Both the position numbers and the translations under genes were made by a program. Positions 31,800 through 41,556 of a stretch of DNA of 64,000 nt are shown here, piece after piece (within the stretch, counting starts at the first letter, position 1; every line of letters begins with the position of its first letter). Below the pieces are notes generated by a model. That model worked only from the letters and a program-made list of their open reading frames with translations. It made no database searches and had not been told where the DNA came from. The stretch spans positions 1,369,501-1,433,500 of the forward strand of contig OY978098.1 of NCBI GenBank assembly GCA_963854735.1. Reading direction: 5' to 3'. This DNA comes from Marvania coccoides. Its lineage: Eukaryota; Chlorophyta; Trebouxiophyceae; Chlorellales; Chlorellaceae.

Positions 31800-32314
31800 T
31801 TATCAAATAAACACTCCAGGAGGCTGCAAATGCATTCAAAGTGGCAAAAGAGACGAGAGAGATATTTCCCAATTCCTTTTCGTTTCGTTGAATTATTTTT
31901 CTACTAAATTTCCCCTGGAATTAAACGCAAAGACCGATACGCACATTATGTACAGTTTTCTCTAGTTCACGAGGCGGCAGGCAAGAGCGCGCGGCGCTAC
32001 TAGTGCGCTTTATTCATTTCAGCAGCGGTGCCTGCCCTTCTGGCAGGCTCAGGGAGCATGGTAATAGTAACAAAACTATGAAAAAACGACCGCCATTGGG
32101 GCACAGACTATTATTTTTCAATTCTTTGATGCCGTTGCTAACAATTTTCTTCTTCCGCCAATACAAATACAAACAAACAGTAAACGAAGGGAAAAGAACG
32201 AGTGTGAATCAGTTATCAGAGCGATACAATATCAAATGTCTAAAAAAGGGGTGATAATCAACAGCATTATATTCAGGTCACTAGTGTTGGAAAGGATTAA
32301 AAAAACAGAGGCTG
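31800..32314. other. convergent intergenic with small hairpin
   Basis: Between the F-box gene and the isochorismatase-like gene. Contains a 7-bp perfect hairpin, GCCTGCC (32030-32036) with GGCAGGC (32042-32048), loop of five. No gene recognised. Confidence 0.5.
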
Positions 32315-34237
32315 CTACTTTGTCGCCTCAATCGCCGCAGCGATCTGCTCACTGTCTGCCGTCCAGCCCACAATCCCCCCCTGGGCCCTGATCATCTCGA
32401 TGGTGGCCTCCTTGAAGCCTGCTATGTAGCTTTCGGTGGCATCGGTCACCAGCAGACACTCATAGCCCCGGTCGTTGGCCTCACGCATGGTAGTTTGCAC
32501 ACACACCTGCAGCAATGAATCACGTTGACGTCGACATTGAAATACTAGCATTATGTATCAGGCGTAATGTAGCAAAGGCTGGGCATTAAAAAAAACTCCA
32601 TTTGCGAATAAAAAACCTTGCCTCAGTGGTGACCCCAGCAAACAGCAGGTGGGTGATGCCTTCGCTCTCCAGATACTCGGTCAGGTCTGTGGCGTAGAAC
32701 GCGCCCTTTCCGGGCTTGTGCACCAGCTTCTCCCCTGCGATAGGGGCCACTTCATCCACGATGCCGTTGCCCGGCTCACCCGCCACCAGGATGCGGCCCA
32801 TAGCGCCTGAGTCGCCGATGCGCATCCCCTCGGGAGGGTTTCCGCGGGTGAGCTTGGACGCCGGCAGATCTGCACAATTCAGGAATTAAATACACGTGAT
32901 TTTGAATAAGAAAAGTAATTCAAAATCAAAACCAAAAAAGTGGTAAAATATGAAGTACTGAGTGGCTCACCGCTGAGGTCAGGCTTGTGCGCCTCCAGCG
33001 TGTGCACCACCTTGAGCCCTGCCGCACGCGCGGCGGTCAGCAGGCGGGCAGCCCCAGGGAGGCATGCTTTCAGGAGGTTCACATCGTTGCCCAGTGCAGC
33101 GCCAAACCCGCCTTCATAAATGAAATCCCGCTGGAAATCAATCATCACCACCGCGGTGCGGTGCAGCGGGAAGGGGTAGGGGTACGGCGCAGCGTCTGCC
33201 ACGGTGGCAACGGCGCTGGCTCCGTTCGCCAGGGGGGCTTTGGCCACGGCCCCACTGATGGCTGCAATGAACTCGTCAGAGGAGCACACCGCGCCAAACA
33301 CGCCGCCCTGCTTGTGCGTCATGTCGAAAATGGCGTCGCGGTTGGCGGGGTCAGTGGCGCCGGTAGCGTCGGTGAGCAGCAGGCACTCATACCCCATGTC
33401 GTTGGCCTCCCGCATCGTCGTCGACACGCAAACGTCGGTGGTGATGCCCGAAATGATGATGTTGCGGATGCCGCGGGTGCGCAGCACGAGGTCCAGGTCG
33501 GTGGCACAGAACGAGCCTTTTCCCGGCTTGTCGATGATCACCTCGCCCGCCTCAGGCGCCAGCTCAGGGATGATCTCCCAGCCTGGCTCCCCTCGAACGA
33601 GGATCTTTCCGGCGGGGCCGGGGGACCCGATGGCGGCGCCGATCTGCGCGCTGCGCCAGAGCTTGTTTGCGGGCAAATCTGAGAGGTCGGGGCGGTGGCC
33701 CTCTCGGGTGTGGATGACTGGGTATCCGGCGGCGCGGCAGGCGGCCATGACACGGCTGATGGGCTCGATGGGGGCGCGAGTGAGGCTGAGGTCGTACCCC
33801 ATCTGTTGTTGAGCAGCAACGGAAAGGGTTTAGATGGGGGAACACGAGATACACAAATTACGGCAAGAAAGACCACGCAGCAGAGAGGCAAGCTGCGGTT
33901 CTGGCAATGAATCCAGGAGCCTGCCACATGGAATGGCTTGAATTTGATCCCCAAACCCTCGCGTTGTATCAGCTGTCCCCCCGGATAAACGAGAGCGGTG
34001 TTGGGTGCTGCAAAGAGAGGAGAGGGCGTGCTGGCTTACCCTGTCTACGTATCCGCCCTCTCCGCAGAAGTCCACCTGAAAAGATACCAGTCAAACGTTA
34101 GCAGCATTTAAATTACTTAGATAATGTGACGATAACCATCTTACCTGCATATCGATCACAAGGAAGCAGGTGTTGCTCGATGTCAGGTTGCCGTCGAACG
34201 GCCATGCGTACGGCGTACTCTTGCAGAAACGCTTCAT
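32315..34237 (-). CDS. tandem isochorismatase-fold cysteine hydrolase
   Basis: Five exons (minus): 34237-34145, 34075-34040, 33802-32971, 32869-32622, 32506-32315, 466 residues. Intron 4 has a GC donor (GAG|GCAAGG). Two complete isochorismatase-like domains are fused. Domain 1 has [12 protein letters not shown] (Asp), [13 protein letters not shown] (Lys) and [17 protein letters not shown] (Cys). Domain 2 has [23 protein letters not shown] and [17 protein letters not shown]. Both keep the Asp-Lys-Cys catalytic triad of amidohydrolases such as ureidoacrylate or biuret hydrolases, so both may be active; the substrate is unknown. No signal peptide is evident, so it is probably cytosolic. It is divergent from the ABP1-like gene, 302 bp apart. 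Confidence 0.87.
33850..33985. repeat. intronic dispersed repeat, copy A
   Basis: Inside intron 2 of the tandem isochorismatase-like gene. About 135 bases match copy B at about 62060-62205: shared blocks include CGGCAA-AAAG-CCAC-CAGCAGAG-GGCAAGC near the left end, CCAGGAGC in the middle and GATCCCCAAACC followed by TCGC/A-TTGTATC on the right. By eye about 70-75 percent identical. Both copies have the same orientation relative to their host genes. Confidence 0.75.
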
Positions 34238-34539
34238 TGGTTTCTTCTTTAAATAAGGGAGAAGGGGGAGACCCAGTTGAATAGCAGATGATCAACAATT
34301 GCCAAATGAACAAGTCTCAAGAAAAAAGCCGGTGGCTTGGCCGAGACTTCTGACAATTTTGACCAGCTTTGATCAGCAGTTTTATATTGAAACAGCTCAG
34401 GCAGAAAGCTGAACTTGACCTAGCTGCGAAAGGACCGTTTCATCTTTTTCATTTCATGAGGGTTCACTTTCGGTGCTGGTATTTCGGCAACAAACTCCAC
34501 CAATAAAAATAGGTTGCGTTTAGACGTATCTATTTGATC
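34238..34539. promoter_or_regulatory. divergent promoter region, hydrolase / ABP1-like
   Basis: 302 bases between the two start codons, AT-rich, presumably a shared bidirectional promoter. No specific motif assigned. Confidence 0.4.
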
Positions 34540-35437
34540 ATGAAAACATGGGCTTGGGCATTGCTTTTGGCCATTTTCGCCAGAAGAGATTTACTAGAGC
34601 TGGTCGAGAAATTGAGAGGTTCTAAACCCTGTTTTGATGCATACAAAGGTACTCAACGACGCCCAGAATTTTCGCAACTTAAAATGCCCCGGAACAGCTT
34701 TTATCTCCAAGCCCCCAGTGTTTTTTCCACCGCCGCCGCTGAATTCTTCTTGATGATTGCTTCTTCTTGCAGGTATCTTGAGCATATATAGCGTCGACTC
34801 GCTGTATCCGGACTTCATACCGAAGCTCGGAATGGGCCACGTCACCGTGGCTGGCGTGAAGCACCACGGCATGAAGAATTTCGAGGTCTGGCTCCAAACT
34901 CTCGCTCCTGGGGTGGCGACGCCCATCCACTCGCACCCAACAGGCTGTGAAGAAATTAACTACGTGACCAGGGTGAGAACGACATCATTACGCATCCATC
35001 GTCGGCCTTTTTGTTTGTCTTCGAATCAAGTGATACATCTTGCTTGATATATCTCACTTCAGTGTACACCATGGCAAAAAATAACGTGCTCTTCTATGCA
35101 TCGTGTATTTACCTCGACGTCCTCTTGAAATATAAAAAATGCCTGCTTGCAGGGAAGTGGGCTTGTCAAGACTCTCAGCAGCAGGAGCGGGAAGCTGGTG
35201 GCTGCGCCAATCTCAACAAACTCTACGGTCATTGCCCCGCCGGGAACCGTATGGATGGTGGAGAACACGGGGGACGAGGATTTGCAGGTGTTGGTCGTCA
35301 TAGGCTGCGGCCGCCCGGGAATTTCAGTTTTCGATGCTTGGAACGCATCGCAGCCTGCTGTGACCCTGGATGTGATGACGTGGAACATGCAGTGCCCGCC
35401 GCCCCTGAGCAGCGATAAACTGCGAGTGATTACATAA
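34540..35437 (+). CDS. auxin-binding protein 1-like cupin, secretory
   Basis: Three exons: 34540-34648, 34773-34972, 35153-35437 (phases 1 and 0), 197 residues. A signal peptide (MKTWAWALLLAIFA) precedes a single cupin barrel strongly like ABP1: GHVTVAGVKHHGMK, FEVWLQTLAPG, TPIHSH...CEE, then GSGLVKTL, a conserved NST glycosylation site at Asn126, and ENTGDEDLQVLVVIG; the C-terminal MQC matches the ABP1 disulfide Cys. In maize ABP1 zinc is held by two His, one Glu and a later His. Here His89, His91 and Glu97 remain, but the last His position is Trp137 (TVWMVENTG for DAHQVKNTG). The C-terminus is KLRVIT, not KDEL. Probably secreted or lumenal; auxin binding is not established. Confidence 0.85.
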
Positions 35438-35579
35438 TTTATTGCTTCTTCTCTCGGTCAATATTTAGTATTAATAACCATATATAATTTAATTCACAAA
35501 GAATATTACACTGTTAATTTTATTGCTCCCTGCAACAGAACGAGAGTTTTGGAGAGAAGGGTACATCTGAAAGGGGTTT

Positions 35580-36196
35580 TTAATGCAGCGTCAGAATTGC
35601 AGCGGCGGTTGCAGCGACGGCCGTCACAAGTCCGCAAGGGCCAAACAGCCCGAAGCCCAGCCAGAAAGCCAGCTGCAAGTTTTGAGAAATAAAGATGATT
35701 TGTATAAACGCACAATAGATAACCGTATTTAAAACAAGACACGTGTCTCAAACTCACCGCGATCAGAGCTGCTCCTATGAAACTCTTTTTAGGGTCGCGC
35801 ACAGAGGCACCGCCAGGCGTCAAAGCACGCCCTGTAGGAGAGAGACCCTGCAGCACACACCCAAAACAAATTAATTAAGTAACGGGGGGAAATTGCGCTT
35901 AACTTTCATAAATAACTCACCACAGCCAACGCAACAACTGCCGTCACGCCAAACTGTGCCGTCATTGTGAAAAGAGGGTTCCAGATGTTGGTTTCGTACT
36001 GCCGCGCGAAACGCCAATCCGAGGCCGCACTGCACACGCTCACAGCGAATGCTGCCGCTGCCAGCGTCTTCTTCTTGCCCTTTTCCTGGGTGTCAATGGC
36101 GGCAGCAGCGGCAGAGGGTTTTTTTGTATCTTCAGCATTTATCTCGCTCGTTGAAGCTTGCTGCGGAGCACCACGGCGCCTTCGAGTTCCAGCCAT
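35580..36196 (-). CDS. small unknown membrane protein
   Basis: Three exons (minus): 36196-35921, 35847-35758, 35672-35580, phase 0 GT-AG introns, 152 residues. Residues 1-48 are basic and Ala-rich (MAGTRRRRGAPQQ; EKGKKK). Hydrophobic segments lie at about 49-60 (TLAAAAFAVSVCS), 79-93 (AQFGVTAVVALAV) and 113-150 (FIGAALIALAFWLGFGLFGPCGLVTAV, given as two runs FIGAALIALAFWLGFG and LFGPCGLVTAVAAT). Between them is a Pro/Gly loop. I do not recognise the family. Three or four membrane segments with a cytosolic basic N-terminus are predicted. The gene is convergent with the ABP1-like gene, 142 bp apart. Confidence 0.65.
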
Positions 36197-36581
36197 CTTT
36201 AATTTGGGAAAGCGAAAAAGCAATGGGCTGCAAGAGCGATGTAGAATGTAAATAAATATATTGTGATCATAAAATAAAAAATCTAAAAAACTTTGTGCTG
36301 CCCTGCGCAAAACTACTGTGCGATTTCAACTTACTTGATGTTCGTATGTAAATTATAACAGGGGGGAAAACGGCCCTAAAATGAAGCGGAGAAAGAAAGC
36401 ATAATGCGAGCTGCAGGACCATGTGCTCTTTTTGTACGATGCTTTTTAAATGTGTCCAAAGACCTGTGCTATCTTCTAAACCGGTACATTTGCGTGAGTT
36501 GATTGCGTCTGTGACGCGCCAGAAGAGCCACGCACGTGAATCGCCTGTTTAAGCAGCCGATCACAAAGCCCTAGGAGCAAG
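36197..36581. other. divergent intergenic, no gene seen
   Basis: 385 bases between the unknown membrane protein gene and the purine permease gene. AT-rich; contains the two promoters by position. No motif assigned. Confidence 0.45.
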
Positions 36582-39574
36582 ATGGGGAAAATCGGCGTGC
36601 ACATGGAAAATTTCTTCAGGGTAAGTCATAAAATATATAATTTGAGCCCCCAGTACAGCTAATTTTGCCGCCACCAAATTTTTGGGGGTTAGGTGTTTTT
36701 TTATTGTTCAGTTTTTTTACTTGCTAATCGCGCTTTCTGCTTGCAGATCAAAGAGAGGGGGTCCTCATACACCTCTGAGATCCGGTAAGGCGCATTTCTC
36801 AAAGCTTTCGCTTAAAATATTTTGCCCTAGTTATCCAATTTTTTAAATGCGGTGCCATCTGTTTTTTTTAATGCCCTGCAGTGCTGGCCTCGTCCTGTTC
36901 ATGGCCTCCGCGTACATCATCTTCCTGAACCCGCTCATCCTGTCAGGTATGTGTTTCTTGCTTTCTTGCTTGCTTTGTCCTTTTGGCAATGGCATCCGTA
37001 TATTTTTAATTTGCCACCCTCCAAACCCCCTCTCATTCTTTCCTCCACAGGCAACAGCATCGGCTTCCCCACGGGAATGCCCGCCGAAGATGTCACTCTC
37101 GCCACTACCTTCTCCACTGGCGTTGCCACCATGTTCATGGGATTCGTAGGCAACTACCCATGGGTCGTCTCCACCCAACTCGGAACCAACGTTTACTTTG
37201 TAAATAACGTGCTAATTCCATTTACGCCCTGTGGCGCTCACGCCACGCTGAACGGTGACGACCAGCCCTGCGCTCGCATCCCCTGCGAGTGCACTGGCGA
37301 CAAGACCAACCCTGCAGCCTTCACCGTCCTCGACGCTGCTGCGCCACCCACCTGCTCGACCAACACCACCAACGTCTGCCTCGGCACCAAAATCCCCTTC
37401 GAGCAAGCCCTGACTGCCACGTTCCTTGAAGGAGTTGTGTTCTTGCTCATCTGTGTGACCGGCCTTCGCTTTTGGTGAGAAACCAACCTTCGTCTGCCCT
37501 CGGGGGGAGTGCCCCTGGGAGATCGAGCGGTGGCAGGATGGGTCTGGGGATTTACAACCTTCGTGATTTTTTTGTGAAACTTGTTGTTTTCCCCCATGAC
37601 ATAATTTTCTCAGTAATTCAATGTTTTATTTCTGGCCTGCAGGTTCCTCAAGATCGTACCCAAGCAAATTCTGTTGGCAGGTGCTTGCGGCATCGGTCTT
37701 TTCATTAGTTTTGTTGGCTTCAAGGACTCTGGATTTATCACCCAGGCTCCCTACCCCACCCTGCTCCGTCTCAACCTCGAGAATCAGTACATTGGTGGAC
37801 CCGTCATCGACCTCAGCTACCACGAGGGCCCCGTCTGGAACTCCTGCGTGATGTACTTCAGCGGAGCGCCCTTTGGCGTGCAGTGCAACTGGCTGGCGCT
37901 GGGCGGCCTCATCTTCACCGGTATCCTGCTGGTGTGGGAACTTAACGGCGCGCTGATTGCCGGTAAGCAGAAACAAATTATTGTATTCGTTGGGAAATTC
38001 AAACTCCGTTTGTCTGTTTTTAACCTTTCACCTCTCGCCCTCTCCCCCTAGGAATTTTGTTCACTACATTCATCTCGTGGATCATCTTCCCTAACAAGCT
38101 GGACGACCCCGTCAACCCCGGCCTTGTCCCCTCAAAGTTTGCCGCCGTTCCATCGTGGGCAACCACCGCCGGCAAGCTGGACTTCAACTGGGGCGACAAC
38201 ACCGGCCGCCTGATTGGCGCGCTCTTCACTTTCTTGTACCTCGACTTCCTTGGCAGCGCCATCACCTTCAGTGCCATGGGCGTCATGTGCGGTAAGTTAT
38301 TTATTAAAAAAAATAAAAATAAAAATTCAAGTTTCCCTTCAATTCTTTCTCTCTTCTTTCATCATTTTTCCTGCCCATAAAGGGACACATTACTCTTCAA
38401 TGTTTTTTCCGTCCCTTTTTTTGTTCTCACCAATTATCTTCTTTCCTTTTCATGCAACCAGGCATGCTGAACGAAAAGGGAGAGATCCCTCGCTCCAACC
38501 TGGCCTTCATTGCCGACGCTGTTGGCACCATGATGGGCGGCCTCACCGGATCTTCCGCCCTGACCACCTACGTTGAGAGCGCTGCTGCCGTGCGTGAGGG
38601 CGGCCGCACCGGCCTGACCGCTATTGTTTGCGCTATTCTCTTCTTTTTGTCAGGTAAAAGCCTGTATTTTTTCCCTAAGATCCATCACTACTTTTGTGAA
38701 CTCTTGCCAAGTCACGAGCAGTTCTCATCATTTTCTGACATCCTGCCTCCTCCCCCTTCCCCTAACAATTCGCAGCCTTCTTCTACCCCTGGACTGGATA
38801 TATTCCTACAATTGCAACGGGCCCTATCTTAATCCTCATCGGTGAGCACACAGCAGGCGGTCTATTTACATTTACCTGCATTCAACGACTTCAGATTTTT
38901 TACATCCCGAGCGCATTTTTTTAGCCGAGTTCGCCTCCAGTACACTGCTGCGTCTGTATTTACCTCGAATTTCCTCTTAATTTTTTGCAGGCGTCATTAT
39001 CTTCATGTCTGCCGTTTATGAGACCGACTGGAAGGACATGAGCAACTCCATCCCCAACTTCATGACCATGATGGTGCGTAAATGCTTTCTCCGTATGTTT
39101 GCAGAAATTTTAAACTGTTATGCTCATCGTTCCATAATTCTGATAAATTAAAATTCGGTTCTGCCTCATTTTTGCAAACCCATTTTTGCAGGTGATGCCT
39201 CTCTCTCACAACATCGGTAAGCGCAAAATTCGTACTTTCTGCTCTGCTCAAAATAATCTCGCAAGAAATCTTCATATAAACCATGTTGCCTCCTTTTCTT
39301 TTCCTCAGCGTACGGCATCATTGCTGGCTGGATTGGGTGGGTCATCGCCAAGTTTGCCAGTTTCCAACTCGTCGGCTTCCCCCTGTATCAAGAGAAGTGG
39401 CCTGGACACGGCGTATACCAGCGCATTATGGAGAAGGAGCGCTCCATGTTCTGCCGCATCCCCGGCTGGAACGACCACGATGACCGCTCCACCAAATTCG
39501 ACAAGGAGCAGGCCGATAAGCAGGAGGCCGAAGACAAAAGCGTCGGAGGCGTCAAGATGGACGGCGAAGTTTAA
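36582..39574 (+). CDS. AzgA-type adenine/guanine permease
   Basis: Eleven exons: 36582-36620, 36747-36784, 36882-36946, 37051-37474, 37643-37962, 38052-38291, 38462-38653, 38776-38841, 38991-39073, 39192-39216, 39309-39574; 585 residues, all introns GT-AG. It is the only gene here with this many introns. The sequence follows the NCS2/AzgA purine permeases: ENFFRIKERGSSYTSEIRAG, FMASAYIIFLNP, a transport motif GMPAEDVTLATTF, the conserved TGSSALTTYVESAAAVREGGRTG block (written here as TGSSALTTYVESAA + VREGGRTGL) and MPLSHNIAYGI. About 12-14 membrane segments. An extra loop of about 65 residues with six cysteines sits near residues 105-170. Takes up adenine, guanine or hypoxanthine across the plasma membrane by homology. 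Confidence 0.92.
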
Positions 39575-41556
39575 ATACAACGCATTCCGGCAGACACTCT
39601 GCTGCTGGCTGGAGGCCCGTCCTCCTCTCCTTGCCACATTAAAAAAAAAACTCCCTTTCAACTTCTTATATATTAAAAAATGTCTTCTCCGGGGCAGCAG
39701 TCACTTGTATTTTCTTCTCTCCTGGAAGCATTGTTTTGCGGTAGCAATTTAAGTTTTGTTAATGCCAAGTTCGTTTCATATTAATACTTCTATCATTACA
39801 ACGTTGCCAGATATTGCACAGACTGTTTTTTTCTTGTCCTGTATAGCCTCTGAAGATTTCCCTTATTTATCTTCTTCCAACTTTTCCAACCTCTGCAACT
39901 TTGCACTTCGCAAGTGGGCGCAGCGAGGGATATCGCGGCATATACTGGTCTTTTTCTTGTGGCATCATTTCTTTCGGTCAAGCGTTGTACCGTTCCTTCA
40001 TAAAACGCGTTGATGCCCCGTGTCCTTGGAATAAATTATAAAACAAAATACCGCCCTTTGTCGAACTTGGTGCCTTAGCGTTTATCGATTTTATCACCCC
40101 CTCTGTTTTTTCACCCTTTTTTTGCCTTTCCGTTTCCTTGAATTAAACAACAGTTTATGTTTGTGCGGCCCTGGCCCTGGACGTTACCAAGGGAAACGTC
40201 GACTTCGCTTCTTCAGTATCCATACCAGGCATTTTTAATATGGATAATAGCAGTAGCGGTATAAAATAGAGTATGTAAACACGATTTAAATAAACAGGAG
40301 CGAGATTACTGTCAACGAGCGAGGCTGCATGGATGCATAATAATTTCTTTTTGGCCCTCAATAAAAAAGTTAACTAATCATAATGGAAACCCAAATGCAC
40401 CATTCAATCCGAATCGCTCGAATTCCACGTGAACACCACGCTCAGCATTCCTGCCACGTCCGGAGCCTTTCTTAAATCGGCATGGCACCCGCCAACCTTG
40501 AGTCTCTGCAGCTGAGTGAGCTGCGTCCCAAAATCTGGCAGCTGCTTCAGGCTTGCGCAAAAAAAGATGAACTCCTGGAGTTTTACCAGCTTCCCAACGT
40601 CTCCGAAGTGCCACACGTTGCATTCTCGAAATGTCGCTTTCTTTAACTAAAGAACACTAGTACTAGTGTTGTCATCAATCCAAAATATTGCGGAATCGCG
40701 GAAAATCCGTCGTTATTGCCTCAATACTACGATTTGCCTATGCAAGCCAGTTAGTTAGTTCTGTAAGCCCTGGAAAACAATTTGGGGATCTGTAGCGACT
40801 CATTTCATCTTGAAATACAATAAAAACTGTATTTGATATTTGATAACGTGATTTTAATTATCGATTTTAATATCAAATGATGGGCGCTGAAATTTTGGGC
40901 CAAGAGTAATGGCTCAAAATTTCCATACTGGATATGAGAGAGAGCTACTGCACGCTATGCCTGGGGAGCTGCATGGATAAAGGGTCGGCCTCTTGATAAA
41001 CGCCACGTGTCTCAGAAAGGAATCACCTTGTCAGCTCCAGCTCCGTGCTCCGAGCACTGCTGCCGGTGTTCTTTGCCACCAACCACCATGAGCGCACTGC
41101 ATAATCGCAGCTCACAAACAACCACGCATTATCTTTTTGATGTAACGAATTATTTCATTTCCAGGACCCAGCAACTTCAAGTTACCCGCGCTGCTTTCTT
41201 TCTTTGGTCGAATACCGGCCAGCCCGGGCCTGAAAAGAAGAAAAATGGTTTTACTGCTGCTTCCTCACCAAGCATTAGCGTTTATTGGGGTTACATCACA
41301 TTGAAAATTTCAAGGCATTCGATAGTGCTCACATTCTCCCAATACAGAGGGGCAAAAAACAACAAAGTTGAACGCTTATAAAAAGAAAAATGAAAACAGC
41401 GATCTACAAAATCAACTTGCGGAAAATTGGGGGGTTAAAGAACAAAGGGAAGGGCAGAGGGTGGCAAAACTTTTCCAGCCTCACTACGGCCTTGCTTCAA
41501 AACCCGGAAGCAGCAGCAGCAGCGGCTTGGGAAGCATTTCAAATTTTTTTTCGCGC
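39575..41556. other. 2-kb intergenic region, LRR remnant only
   Basis: Between the convergent ends of the purine permease and acetyl-CoA synthetase. Mostly AT-rich. Apart from the LRR fragment at 40404-40640 I see no coding sequence; a moderately GC-rich patch at 41000-41250 has no supported frame. Confidence 0.55.
40404..40640 (-). pseudogene. leucine-rich-repeat gene fragment
   Basis: A minus-strand frame reads FRECNVWHFGDVGKLVKLQEF, then CASLKQLPDFGTQLTQLQRLKVGGC, then LRKAPDVAGML, ending at TGA at 40404 (shown in pieces: GKLVKLQEF, LKQLPDFGTQL, LQRLKVGGC). This is one to two repeats of the plant LRR type L..L..L.. C..L..LP. No start codon, neighbouring exons or further repeats are visible, so it is either the last exon of a gene I cannot complete or, more likely, a decayed fragment. 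Confidence 0.45.

Noticed and set aside
33850..33985. Intronic repeat as a tRNA-derived SINE with A and B boxes
   Set aside because: Box-like words exist (GGCTTGAATTTGATCC) but spacing and box A do not fit; kept only as an unclassified repeat.
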